A stretch of 64,000 bases of DNA from JANMZR01 sp040385875 (GTDB taxonomy: Bacteria; Bacteroidota; Bacteroidia; Cytophagales; Spirosomataceae): NCBI GenBank assembly GCA_040385875.1, contig JAZKGO010000040.1:1-64000 (forward strand). The letters are read 5' to 3'. Of this stretch, positions 32,116 to 41,500 are shown one piece after another. Position numbers and translations under genes: made by a program. The number at the start of each line of letters is the position of its first letter. The stretch's first letter is position 1. The notes beneath the pieces were generated by a model that saw nothing but the letters and a program-made list of their open reading frames with translations, had not been told where the DNA came from and ran no database searches.

Positions 32116-32147
32116 CAAATTTACAAAATTCGATACAGTTTCACAAA
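32116..32147 (-). promoter_or_regulatory. Promoter of the comA-like gene
   Basis: On the minus strand TTTG (32147-32144), a 20-base spacer, then TAAATTTG (32123-32116), an exact Bacteroidota consensus. The comA-like ATG is about 103 bases downstream, leaving a leader of roughly 95 bases. Confidence 0.6.
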
Positions 32148-32236
32148 TAGAAGTTTTTTAATCAATAAATTTATTTAATATTTTGATAATCAATAAATTA
32201 ACTATGAAATTTGATCTTTTTTATTTAGAAATACAG

Positions 32237-33535
32237 TTACTTTTGCTTTTTTAATTCCTTTTCAATTGCAAATTTATACTCAAAAAAATCTACCTGAATG
32301 GTGTGCCTTGGCGAGTTTTTGTAGCGCTTTTGAATCGCATTCTTTTCTTTTTCTATATCAATGAATTGTGTTTCCTTTGAAGGTAGTGATAAATCACCTT
32401 TAATAAGCTTGGCCACCCATTTTGATTGGATTTCAGCTAAAGGCATAATCGCACCCAATGGTTGAATCAAGGCTAAAAAATAAAGTCCAGGATGCTCCGG
32501 GTGTACCACTCTTTTATACAGTTGGATGTCATTTGAATTCTCCACATTGAAAAAGCCCTCTTTCAAAAACGGAAAGGTAATTTTATATCCCGTAGCATAA
32601 ATCAAAAGATCCGTTAATTGGCTTGTGCCGTCTTCAAAAATTATCTTGCTGCGCTCAAACTCTTTGATATTGGGTTTAATTTTTATGAGCCCTCTTCCAC
32701 ACAAATTCAATAAGTCTTGTGATAAAGTGGGGTGTTCTGATAAAATAGGTCTATTTGGTATAGGAACCCCAAAGTCTTCCTGATTTCCTCTGGCCAGCCA
32801 AAGTGTGGCTTTTAGAAGCAGCCGCTGAATAGCCAATGGTAATTTCGTGGTGAGTGGATTGGCAAGCTTATCAAAGGGTATGCTCCAAATCCAATTGGGC
32901 ACAATATAGGCACCACTTCTGGTGGCAATGGTAACCTGCTTACAGGTATGCAATCGGGCGGCTTCACAGGCAATATCTACCGCAGAATTTCCAAATCCTA
33001 GAATGACAATGCTCTTATTTTCAAGTACTTCTGGGGTTCGGTAGTGGTGCACATGCATGGTTTCACCTGTGAAGTTTCCAGGAAAACTTGGCTCTGGATA
33101 TCTAGGGTTCCAATGATGGCCATTGGCTACAATCACAGATTCATATTGAGTGGTTTGTCCATTTGAGGTCGTTACCAAATACCCGCCTTTCTCCACTTTT
33201 TCAACCAGCTCAACTGATGTGTTGAATACAATGTGCTTGCAAATTCCAAAATGATCGACATAGCTTTCAAAATATTTTAAAATTTCTGTATGGTGTGGAA
33301 ACATGGCGTATTCCTTCGGCATGGGAAAGTCCGAATAGCTCATCACCTCCCGATTGGTATTGATATGCAATGATCGGTATGCAGATGACATTTCGTTATC
33401 ATTATTGTATCTCCAATTCCCCCCAATTCCAGAGCCTTTTTCGAAGCAATCGAATGATATCCCTTCTTCCAATAGGGCTTTGCAAGCAGTTATACCCGAT
33501 GAACCAGCCCCAATAACACATACTTTTTTATTCAT
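32237..33535 (-). CDS. Flavin-containing monooxygenase
   Basis: A 432-residue class B flavoprotein monooxygenase. The FAD motif is CVIGAGSSGITACKALLEEG at the N-terminus. The FMO signature FxGxxxHxxxY is present exactly (FTGETMHVHHY), followed by the NADPH-binding VILGFGNSAVDIACEAAR. A late LLIYATGYKITFPF matches the family's 'ATGY' motif. Such enzymes oxygenate soft nucleophiles (N- or S-oxidation) or perform Baeyer-Villiger ester formation, and the sequence does not distinguish these. Its start overlaps the SGNH hydrolase gene by 8 bases; it is the last gene of a four-gene operon. Confidence 0.92.
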   Translation of the reverse strand: MNKKVCVIGAGSSGITACKALLEEGISFDCFEKGSGIGGNWRYNNDNEMSSAYRSLHINTNREVMSYSDFPMPKEYAMFPHHTEILKYFESYVDHFGICKHIVFNTSVELVEKVEKGGYLVTTSNGQTTQYESVIVANGHHWNPRYPEPSFPGNFTGETMHVHHYRTPEVLENKSIVILGFGNSAVDIACEAARLHTCKQVTIATRSGAYIVPNWIWSIPFDKLANPLTTKLPLAIQRLLLKATLWLARGNQEDFGVPIPNRPILSEHPTLSQDLLNLCGRGLIKIKPNIKEFERSKIIFEDGTSQLTDLLIYATGYKITFPFLKEGFFNVENSNDIQLYKRVVHPEHPGLYFLALIQPLGAIMPLAEIQSKWVAKLIKGDLSLPSKETQFIDIEKEKNAIQKRYKNSPRHTIQVDFFEYKFAIEKELKKQK

Positions 33536-34415
33536 TTGTTACTAGATTTTTAATGGCCTCATTCACCAAATTTGCCAATATTTCTGCTGCCTCAGTATTC
33601 AAATGTATATTATCAGTCAGATATTGAGCCTTTCTATTTTTTGCGATTTCATTCCACGACCTTCCCATTAAATTTTTCTGAATTCCTGCCCATCTTATTA
33701 AATCAATTGTTTTTTCAAAATCATTTATTTGGTCAGATTTCAAAGGCATTTTTGTTCTCAAAGTTTCTCGAAACGGCACATAGATTAAGCCTTCCGCTTC
33801 AGCCAAATTTTTGATAAAGTCGTTGTATTCATCGCACCGTTTATTTACCCAAAAATCCCAGTCTTCAGTAATGGGAGGCAATGAAATCAATAATATTTGC
33901 GCATTAGTTTGAGATCTCAAGGCCTCTACAATTTTTAAATAATTGGCTTTAAAGCCATCAAAATCAGCATCTTGTGTGATTTTTCCTAAATCATAATAGC
34001 GCTTCATACGCTTTTCGCTTGTGGTGGCATTCACATCATTGATGCCGACTAATAAGCTGATTATCTGTGGTTGGCAAGCAATCACCTCCTCAATTCTCTC
34101 GAGCAAAGTACTGGTCAATTCGGCATTCATTCCCGCATTAAAATATTGAAAATCGGGTTGTTTTTCTTCCAAAATTTTTAACCAATCGGCACTCATATTG
34201 GCCTGAGTAAGGCTATCTCCAAAACCAATAAAAATGGGTTTATTTTCATCATTAATTTTGGCTATATCCGGATAATTAGGCGGTTTATTGAAAAACGATT
34301 TTTCATATTGCTTGTACCAAACAATCATTACTAAAATGGTAATTACGATGGGTATAATTGTCATTGCTTTTTTTATAATTTTGACTGAATGATTAATAAC
34401 CCATTTTTTTAGCAA
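33528..34415 (-). CDS. Membrane-anchored SGNH/GDSL hydrolase
   Basis: A 295-residue protein with one N-terminal membrane anchor (about 14-35, ITILVMIVWY end) and an SGNH hydrolase domain facing the periplasm. All four blocks are visible: GFGDSLTQ (nucleophile Ser), an NAGMNAELTS block II Gly, GINDVN (GxND) and DNIHLN (DxxH) near the C-terminus. The family hydrolyses esters (acyl, acetyl or lipid). Its start overlaps the small exported protein upstream by 23 bases and its end overlaps the flavin monooxygenase start by 8 bases, so the genes are translated together. Confidence 0.9.
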   Translation of the reverse strand: MLKKWVINHSVKIIKKAMTIIPIVITILVMIVWYKQYEKSFFNKPPNYPDIAKINDENKPIFIGFGDSLTQANMSADWLKILEEKQPDFQYFNAGMNAELTSTLLERIEEVIACQPQIISLLVGINDVNATTSEKRMKRYYDLGKITQDADFDGFKANYLKIVEALRSQTNAQILLISLPPITEDWDFWVNKRCDEYNDFIKNLAEAEGLIYVPFRETLRTKMPLKSDQINDFEKTIDLIRWAGIQKNLMGRSWNEIAKNRKAQYLTDNIHLNTEAAEILANLVNEAIKNLVTNE

Positions 34416-34737
34416 TAAATTCCTGCCCTTGAAACCAAATCTTAGCTGACTCTACTTCCCTAAATTCGTTTCTGATAAATAAAATGGAAACTTCATATTT
34501 CTCTGATTTAAATTGATCCTTTTCGGGCATTTCCAAAAGTTTAAACTCTGGTAAGCCCTCGGTGTAGAAGTAAAGAAATGGTTGGTTGAATCGAATCTCC
34601 CCCTCCATAACCGTTTTCTGAACTTCCAATTTATATTTACCCACATAGCGACTGGCCTCTATTTCATCCAATTGCTTAGATACCTGCGAAAAAGCATTAA
34701 TTGAAACGAAACAAATCAAAAAAATAAGCTTTAACAT
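34393..34737 (-). CDS. Small exported protein of unknown function
   Basis: A 114-residue protein with a clear signal peptide (about 1-18, NAFSQ). The remainder reads as one small beta-rich domain: YVGKYKLEVQKTVMEGEIRF, PFLYFYTEGLPEFKLLEM, then YEVSILFIRNEFREVESAKI. The 'G.Y....' opening and the short strands recall DUF3471-like or small lipocalin-like domains often linked to hydrolases in this phylum, but I cannot assign it. It overlaps the SGNH hydrolase gene by 23 bases, so a role near that enzyme is likely. Confidence 0.7.
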   Translation of the reverse strand: MLKLIFLICFVSINAFSQVSKQLDEIEASRYVGKYKLEVQKTVMEGEIRFNQPFLYFYTEGLPEFKLLEMPEKDQFKSEKYEVSILFIRNEFREVESAKIWFQGQEFIAKKMGY

Positions 34738-34748
34738 AAAATTTGGGT

Positions 34749-35072
34749 TTATTTCTCGAATTTAAATGGGCTTTCCTCTATTCCAAGCATTGATAATGAA
34801 GGATTGATTGTCCGTGATAGAATCGATAATTTGAAAATTTTGTTGCCCGCCAATGTAAATTCGGTATGATATTTACCTTTTTCTTTTATGCTTCGATAGA
34901 CTGCGGTGTAATTTATATTGTTTTCCCAATTGTTCACAGCCAAGGAAGAGGCCACCGATTCGATACACTTCTTCAGATTTGAAAAATAAGTAAAAACGGT
35001 CTCCTTTGGTCTTATTGAATTTAAGGTTCCTATCGGTATCACGGCCACTTCATAGATCGTTTGCTGTTTCAA
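34749..35072 (-). CDS. Hypothetical protein
   Basis: A 107-residue protein without signal peptide or membrane helix. It has mixed alpha/beta character (YEVAVIPIGTLNSIRPKETV, VFTYFSNLKKCIESVASSLA, then INYTAVYRSIKEKGKYHTEF). I do not recognise the family. It is supported as a gene by its position 11 bases upstream of the small exported protein, by lack of any competing frame, and by being the first gene of the overlapping operon that ends with the flavin monooxygenase. Confidence 0.55.
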   Translation of the reverse strand: MKQQTIYEVAVIPIGTLNSIRPKETVFTYFSNLKKCIESVASSLAVNNWENNINYTAVYRSIKEKGKYHTEFTLAGNKIFKLSILSRTINPSLSMLGIEESPFKFEK

Positions 35073-35214
35073 ATTGATAGATATTTTAAGCGAATTGACA
35101 TTATTTTTAATAGTTGCAAATATATTGAAAAATAATTCAATAATTTTTCAATGCTTAAACTATTTGAACTCAATCCACGTTTTACATTCATACGATTTAA
35201 AATTCTATATTTCG

Positions 35215-35241
35215 ACCACCTTTGATCAAGGTGGTTTTTTT
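35215..35241 (+). terminator. Intrinsic terminator on the plus strand with no annotated gene before it
   Basis: ACCACCTT (35215-35222), loop TGATC, AAGGTGGT (35228-35235), directly followed by a T run to 35241. The T run is only on the plus-strand side, and the upstream genes are all on the minus strand, so this terminator belongs to an unannotated plus-strand transcript. Confidence 0.6.
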
Positions 35242-35344
35242 GTGCCTTCTCACTGAAGCAATTTTGGTTTTCTATTCTTTTCAAAATTCAATAGTTTTCA
35301 CAAGAGCCGTTCAATAACATTTTCACAATTCACTAGCATTTTCA

Positions 35345-35375
35345 TTGCCCCTTTATTATATTTCTTGTAAATTTG
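35345..35375 (+). promoter_or_regulatory. Promoter of lon
   Basis: TTG at 35345-35347, 20 bases, then TAAATTTG at 35368-35375: an exact Bacteroidota promoter. The lon ATG is 166 bases further on, so the leader is about 160 bases. The 469-base spacer 35073-35541 otherwise holds the orphan terminator and a hairpin next to the lon start. Confidence 0.55.
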
Positions 35376-35508
35376 TATTCTCTAATTAATTTTCAAAATT
35401 GGCTAGTCCAAAAATTTTTCAACAATAAGATAATATTCAAGTTTGGGGAATATCTTTTGGATATTTACGTTTTAGTTTCCCAAAGTTCTATCAAAAATAC
35501 ACCGTTTG

Positions 35509-35527
35509 CCCGTCCAATTTAGACGGG
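35509..35527 (+). promoter_or_regulatory. Hairpin just upstream of the lon start codon
   Basis: CCCGTC (35509-35514), seven-base loop CAATTTA, GACGGG (35522-35527): a perfect 6-bp GC-rich stem in an AT-rich leader, ending 14 bases before the ATG. It could be an operator or an mRNA structure covering the ribosome-binding region. Confidence 0.45.
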
Positions 35528-35541
35528 TTTATCATATATAG

Positions 35542-38037
35542 ATGAGTCATAAAAATCAATTTTATCAAAATCTGCGTTTAGCAGAAATTTCTGATTTCGA
35601 TAATTTGGAATTAATTCCTCTTCCAAGTGAAGGAGATTCCGATTTAGAAATCAACGACCCCAATACTGAATTTCCGATATTACCGATTCGAAATATTGTA
35701 CTTTTTCCTGGCATGGTAATCCCCATTACAGTAGGTAGGCAAAAGTCTGTAAGGCTGGTTAAAAAAGCCTATAAAGGCAATAAAATCATCGGGGTAGTCA
35801 CACAAGCCAATCAAACAAAAGATGAGCCGACATCAGAGGACTTGTACAAAATAGGCACCTTAGCCTATATTTTAAAAATGATTGTACTGCCAGATGGAAG
35901 TACAACAATTATTGTGCAAGGCAAAAAGCGATTTGAGGTACAGGAATTTACCAAGCACGACCCACAATTACTGGCTAAAATAACTTATATAGAGGAAAAC
36001 TTTCCTCAAAAATTGAATAAAGAAAACAAAGCGTTAGTGCAATCGTTGAAAGATTCGGCTTTTAAAATACTACAGCTAAATCCTGAAATACCTCGTGAAG
36101 CCCAAATCGCTTTGGATAATATCGATTCTCCGATTTTTCTAATCCATTTCCTTTCGTCAAATATAAATGCCGAATTGGCCGATAAACAAGGCTTATTGGA
36201 AACGCTGGATGGCATTCAACAAGCTAATAAATTGCTCGAATATATGCTAAAGGAAATCGACCTTTTAGAACTTAAGAGAGAAATACAAACAAGAGCCAGC
36301 AGTGATATTGATCAACAACAACGTGACTATTATATCCGCCAACAGATCAAAGTGTTGCAAGATGAACTTGGAATTGATAGCCCTGAACAAGAGGTGGATA
36401 ATCTAAGAGCAAAGGGAGCCAAAAAGAAATGGAATAAGAATGTAAATGAGCATTTTAATAAAGAACTGCACAAATTAAGCCGAATGAATGCGATGTCGGC
36501 TGAATACCCTGTTTCCATGAATTACGCTGAGTTGATGCTGGAACTCCCCTGGAATGAAGCGACTAAAGATAATTTTGACCTGAAAAAAGCAGAAAAAATA
36601 TTAGACAATGACCATTTTGGATTGGAGAAAGTAAAAGAAAGAATCATTGAATATCTGGCTGTACTCAAAATGAAGGGTAATTTAAAAGCACCCATTTTGT
36701 GCCTTTATGGCCCTCCAGGAGTGGGAAAAACCTCACTTGGTAAATCAGTGGCTAAAGCTTTGGGTCGTAAATACATCAGAATGGCTTTGGGAGGCGTACA
36801 CGATGAATCAGAGATTCGTGGGCATCGCCGTACTTATGTGGGTGCCATGCCTGGCAAAATTATCCAAAATATCAAAAAGGCGGGTACGACTAACCCTGTT
36901 TTCATTTTAGATGAGATTGATAAAGTATCCACTGATTTTAGAGGTGATCCTTCTTCGGCTTTATTAGAAGTACTGGATCCTGAACAAAATAACTCCTTTT
37001 TGGATAATTATCTGGAAGTGGAATACGATCTTTCGAAAGTTTTGTTCATTGCCACAGCCAATAATCTAGACACTATTCAAGCTCCTTTGAGAGATCGAAT
37101 GGAGATAATCGATATCAGTGGCTATACTATGGAAGAAAAGGTGCAAATAGCCAAAAAACACTTGATCCCAAAACAAAAGAAGGAACACGGCTTAGATGGC
37201 AAGTCCTTGACCATTACCGATGAAGCCATTCAAAAAGTAATCGAAGGATATACTCGTGAGTCTGGAGTGAGAAGTTTGGAGCGTGAAATCGGCAAACTAA
37301 TCCGTAAAATCACCAAGGCAATAGCCATGGAAGAGGCTTACCCCAAAACCCTAAAAATTGCTGAAGTAGTAAAACTATTAGGAACGGAATATTTTGACAA
37401 AGAGGTCTATTCTGAAGATGATTCGGCAGGAATAGTTACTGGTTTGGCCTGGACCTCAGTGGGGGGAGAAATCCTCTATATTGAATGTAGCCTCAGCCGT
37501 GGAAAAGGTGGAATCACGCTTTCTGGACAATTAGGCGATGTAATGAAAGAATCTGCAATGGCTGCTTTGAGTTATTTAAAAGCCAATGCTGATGAATATG
37601 GAATTGATTACCGAATATTTGATAATTACAATATTCATATCCATGTGCCTGCGGGCGCTGTTCCAAAAGATGGACCTTCAGCGGGTATCACCATGACTAC
37701 CGCTATCGCTTCGGCACTTACTCAACGCAAAGTAAAATCAAATTTAGCCATGACAGGTGAGGTTACCTTACGTGGAAAAGTATTGCCAGTGGGCGGAATC
37801 AAAGAAAAGATTTTAGCTGCTAAACGTGCTGGTATTCAGGAGATTATACTTTGTCAAAAAAACAAAAAAGATATTCTGGATATTAAACCAAGTTATATTT
37901 CAGACTTAAATTTTCACTATGTGGAGCATGTTTCTGAAGTATTGGAAATTGCCCTTTTACCCAATCAAATAAGCAAGCCTATTAAATTTGTTTTACCAGA
38001 AGAAAAAAAAGAAAATAGGGAAGTGATTTTGAATTAA
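35542..38037 (+). CDS. lon: ATP-dependent protease La (Lon)
   Basis: An 831-residue cytoplasmic AAA+ serine protease that degrades misfolded and regulatory proteins. An N-terminal substrate-binding domain (about 45-245, starting FPILPIRNIVLFPGMVIPIT) is followed by a coiled-coil linker and an ATPase with Walker A GPPGVGKT (residues 390-397) and Walker B VFILDEIDKV. The proteolytic domain has S713 in PKDGPSAGIT and K756 in GGIKEKILAAKR, the same 43-residue spacing as the E. coli Ser-Lys dyad. The length is normal for Bacteroidota. Transcribed alone, with a long leader carrying a hairpin. Confidence 0.97.
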   Translation: MSHKNQFYQNLRLAEISDFDNLELIPLPSEGDSDLEINDPNTEFPILPIRNIVLFPGMVIPITVGRQKSVRLVKKAYKGNKIIGVVTQANQTKDEPTSEDLYKIGTLAYILKMIVLPDGSTTIIVQGKKRFEVQEFTKHDPQLLAKITYIEENFPQKLNKENKALVQSLKDSAFKILQLNPEIPREAQIALDNIDSPIFLIHFLSSNINAELADKQGLLETLDGIQQANKLLEYMLKEIDLLELKREIQTRASSDIDQQQRDYYIRQQIKVLQDELGIDSPEQEVDNLRAKGAKKKWNKNVNEHFNKELHKLSRMNAMSAEYPVSMNYAELMLELPWNEATKDNFDLKKAEKILDNDHFGLEKVKERIIEYLAVLKMKGNLKAPILCLYGPPGVGKTSLGKSVAKALGRKYIRMALGGVHDESEIRGHRRTYVGAMPGKIIQNIKKAGTTNPVFILDEIDKVSTDFRGDPSSALLEVLDPEQNNSFLDNYLEVEYDLSKVLFIATANNLDTIQAPLRDRMEIIDISGYTMEEKVQIAKKHLIPKQKKEHGLDGKSLTITDEAIQKVIEGYTRESGVRSLEREIGKLIRKITKAIAMEEAYPKTLKIAEVVKLLGTEYFDKEVYSEDDSAGIVTGLAWTSVGGEILYIECSLSRGKGGITLSGQLGDVMKESAMAALSYLKANADEYGIDYRIFDNYNIHIHVPAGAVPKDGPSAGITMTTAIASALTQRKVKSNLAMTGEVTLRGKVLPVGGIKEKILAAKRAGIQEIILCQKNKKDILDIKPSYISDLNFHYVEHVSEVLEIALLPNQISKPIKFVLPEEKKENREVILN

Positions 38038-38067
38038 GATTTGATTTTCAATGTAATAGTAGGTTGT

Positions 38068-38100
38068 TTTGCATCCTTAACAAAAATTTTCTACTTTTGA
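38068..38100 (+). promoter_or_regulatory. Promoter of the metal-efflux locus
   Basis: TTTTG (38068-38072), a 20-base spacer, then TACTTTTG (38093-38100): an exact match to the phylum consensus. Transcription from it would begin at about 38104-38107, which coincides with the TTG start codon of the next gene. Confidence 0.55.
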
Positions 38101-38104
38101 ACTA

Positions 38105-38479
38105 TTGAAAAAAGCTATCGCCATATCGTTACTGTCAATTTATTTGGTTTCAAGTACTGAATTGTATCAGTTATTGAAATTACCGATATTAATTGAGCAT
38201 TATTCAGAGCACAAAACTCAGAATAACGAAATGTCGTTTTGGGATTTTTTAAGTTTGCATTATAATCAAGAATTCAACCACGATAATACTGATAACAAAT
38301 TGCCTTTTAAAAGTCATAATATTTGTTCAGGCATAAGTTTAGTTGCTTTTATACCCAATCCATTTGGCTTGACTTTCCTAAAATCTCCTGAATATCAACC
38401 CAAAAAGCATACTTTTTACCATAAAGTATTTTTCATTTCCTCAGTAATTTCTTCTATTTGGCAGCCGCCAAGAGCTTAA
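38105..38479 (+). CDS. Small exported protein of the efflux locus
   Basis: A 124-residue protein starting at TTG 38105 (the only start that keeps the signal peptide KKAIAISLLSIYLVSST). The mature part is His-rich: LPILIEHYSEHKTQNNE, WDFLSLHYNQEFNHDN and KLPFKSHNICSG, ending SSIWQPPRA. The LPxLIEHYxEH pattern and the IWQPP tail are recurrent in small unnamed proteins found directly upstream of CusA/CzcA pumps in Bacteroidota; the assignment rests on that recollection. The His residues suggest metal binding, but no function is established. The pump gene starts 107 bases downstream. Confidence 0.75.
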   Translation: MKKAIAISLLSIYLVSSTELYQLLKLPILIEHYSEHKTQNNEMSFWDFLSLHYNQEFNHDNTDNKLPFKSHNICSGISLVAFIPNPFGLTFLKSPEYQPKKHTFYHKVFFISSVISSIWQPPRA

Positions 38480-38586
38480 GCAAGCTCTCATAAATTTTCT
38501 TTCTTTTTGATTTATCTCAAATAATGTATTCTCCTATGTCGTAGCTATGCGTTTAGGTCAATCATTATATCTATCCATTTTGAAAA

Positions 38587-41500
38587 ATGCTAAATAATAT
38601 TATTTCATTTTCCATAAAAAATAAGCTGATAGTCGGTTTATTTACTTTGGCTTTGATTGTATTTGGTGGCTATCAAGCTACTAAACTACCCATTGATGCC
38701 GTCCCTGATATTACAGATAACCAAGTAATTGTAATCACTACTTCGCCTGCATTGGGTGCCACTGATATTGAACGTATCATTACCTTTCCGATTGAGCAAG
38801 AGGTGAGTAATATATTAGGAATCAATGAGTTGAGGAGTTTTTCAAGATTTGGACTCTCATTGGTCACCATTGTTTTTGATGATGCTATAGATATCTATTG
38901 GGCAAGACAACAAGTAGCTGAACGCCTTATAAAAGTACAAACTCAAATCCCAGCGGGTTTGGGTGTTCCAGAGCTTGGGCCTATTTCAACAGGTTTAGGT
39001 GAAATTTATCAATATATGGTAAAACCCAAAAAAGGCTATGAAAATCAATACGATGCTACCGAACTGCGCACCATTCAGGATTGGATCGTTCGAAGGCAGC
39101 TCTTGGGAGTAAAAGGTATTGCTGAAGTGAGCAGCTTTGGAGGAAATTTGAAACAATATGAGCTAGCAATTGACCCCAACAAATTGAATGCATTGGGAGT
39201 TACCATTGCCGATGTATTTAGCTCTGTAGCGGCCAACAACCAAAATGCAGGAGGCTCCTATATCGAAAAAGGACCAACGGTTTTGTTCATCCGAACGGAA
39301 GGCTTGATGGGTTCAATAGCTGATATTGAGCAAGTTGTAGTTAAAAATTCTGTTTCTGGAAAATCAATTTTGGTAAAAGACATTGCAAAAGTACAAATTG
39401 GAAAAGCTACAAGATTTGGAGCCATGTGTTATAATGATCAGGGTGAAGTAGCTGGAGCGATTGTAATGATGCTAAAAGGGGCCAATAGCAGTGAAGTAAT
39501 CAAAAATGTAAAGGAGCGGATTGCTCAAATTCAGAAAACTTTGCCAAAAGGGGTTGAAATTGAGCCCTTTCTAGACCGTACCAAAATGGTCAATAATGCC
39601 ATTGGCACAGTTGAGACCAACCTTTTGGAAGGAGCTTTGATTGTGGTATTTGTACTTGTAATCTTTTTGGGCAACATTCGAGCGGGGCTATTGGTCGCCT
39701 CTGTGATACCACTTTCCCTTCTTTTTGCAATATGCATGATGAACTTCTTTGGCGTTTCAGGTAATCTGATGAGCTTAGGAGCTTTGGATTTTGGTTTGAT
39801 CGTAGATGGTGCCGTAATTATTGTGGAAGCAGTAATTCACGGTTTAGCTATTCATAAAATAACCAGCTCATCTCCTGCCAATCGGCAAATAAGTGTAAAT
39901 AATTTAGTTGAAAACACTTCTAAGCAAATGATGAATAGTGCTGTTTTTGGGCAAATAATCATTTTAATCGTTTATATGCCTATTTTCTTTTTGCAAGGCA
40001 TTGAAGGCAAAATGTTCATCCCAATGGCGCAAACAGTGGCATTTACACTTTTAGGTGCCTTTATTCTTTCGCTCACCTATATCCCAATGATGAGCTCTCT
40101 CATTTTAGGAACGAATCGAAAGCAAACTCATTATTTTTCTGATAAAGCGATGCACAAGCTTGAAGTTATTTATGAAAAAAATCTACTGAGGGCTTTACGA
40201 TTTCCTAAGATTATTCTTTTGGCTACACTTTTGGTTTTTAGTATTTCCCTATTGGTTATGAGCCGTTTAGGTGGTGAATTTATCCCAGAACTTGAGGAGG
40301 GCGACTTTGCTGTGGATACTCGTGTATTAACAGGAAGCAGCATTCAAACCACTATTGATTATACCCAAAAAGCAGCTCATATTCTGTTAAGCAAATTTCC
40401 TGAAATAGAAAAAATTGTCACCAAAATAGGAAGTGGTGAGGTGCCAACCGACCCTATGCCAATGGAAGCTAGCGACTTGATGGTAATCTTAAAAGATAAA
40501 TCTGAATGGAAATCAGCCAAAACGTTTAATGAACTGTCAGATAAAATGTCCGTTGCTTTGAAAGAATTGCCGGGCATTACAGCTGGCTTTCAATATCCTG
40601 TACAAATGCGTTTTAACGAACTTATGACCGGCGCAAGACAGGATGTAGTTTGTAAAATATTTGGTGAAAATCTGGACAGTCTGGCTATTTTAGCAAAGAA
40701 ATTAGGTAAGACAATTGCTACAGTGGAAGGTACCGAAAACCTTTATATCGAACCCATTACGGGTATTCCGCAAATTGTAATCAACTATAATCGGCCTTTG
40801 ATTGCCCAATACAAAGCCTCAATTGATGATATCAATACGATTGTGAATGCGGCCTTTGCCGGACAAAAGGCAGGGACCATTTACGAAGAGGAGAAACGGT
40901 TTGATTTAGTGATTCGGTTGGATGAAACCCAACGAAAAAATCTAGTTGATGTACAAAATCTTTTGATTTCACTGCCTAATGGCCAACAGATTCCTCTCAG
41001 CCAGTTAGCCGAAGTCAGCATTGCCAACGGCCCCAATCAAATACAACGGGAAGATGCCAAACGCCGAATAACCGTTGGTTTCAATGTATCAGGTAGAGAT
41101 GTGCAAAGCATTGTGGATGAAATAAAAAGTAAAGTTGGCAAAGATATACTTTTCCCTGCTGGCTATTTTGTGAATTATGGAGGTAGTTTTGAAAATCTTC
41201 AGCGAGCCAAAAATCGACTCATGATTGTAGTTCCTATTGCCTTGCTATCTATTTTTCTCCTACTCTATTTTGCATTTGGAAGTATTAAGGAAAGCCTACT
41301 CATCTATACCGCCATACCGCTATCAGCTATGGGGGGTATCTTCTTATTGGCTGCCCGAGAGATGCCTTTTAGCATTAGTGCCGCTGTTGGCTTTATCGCC
41401 TTATTCGGGGTGGCTGTTTTAAATGGAATAGTTTTACTTTCAGAATTTAAACGATTGAAAATGAATGGATTAACAGATCTAAAAGAAGTGGTAATTACGG

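Noticed and set aside
35069..35284. Minus-strand 71-codon ORF and plus-strand 60-codon ORF in the lon upstream spacer
   Set aside because: Low-complexity translations without family features; the plus-strand one runs through the terminator hairpin. The region is better explained by regulatory elements.
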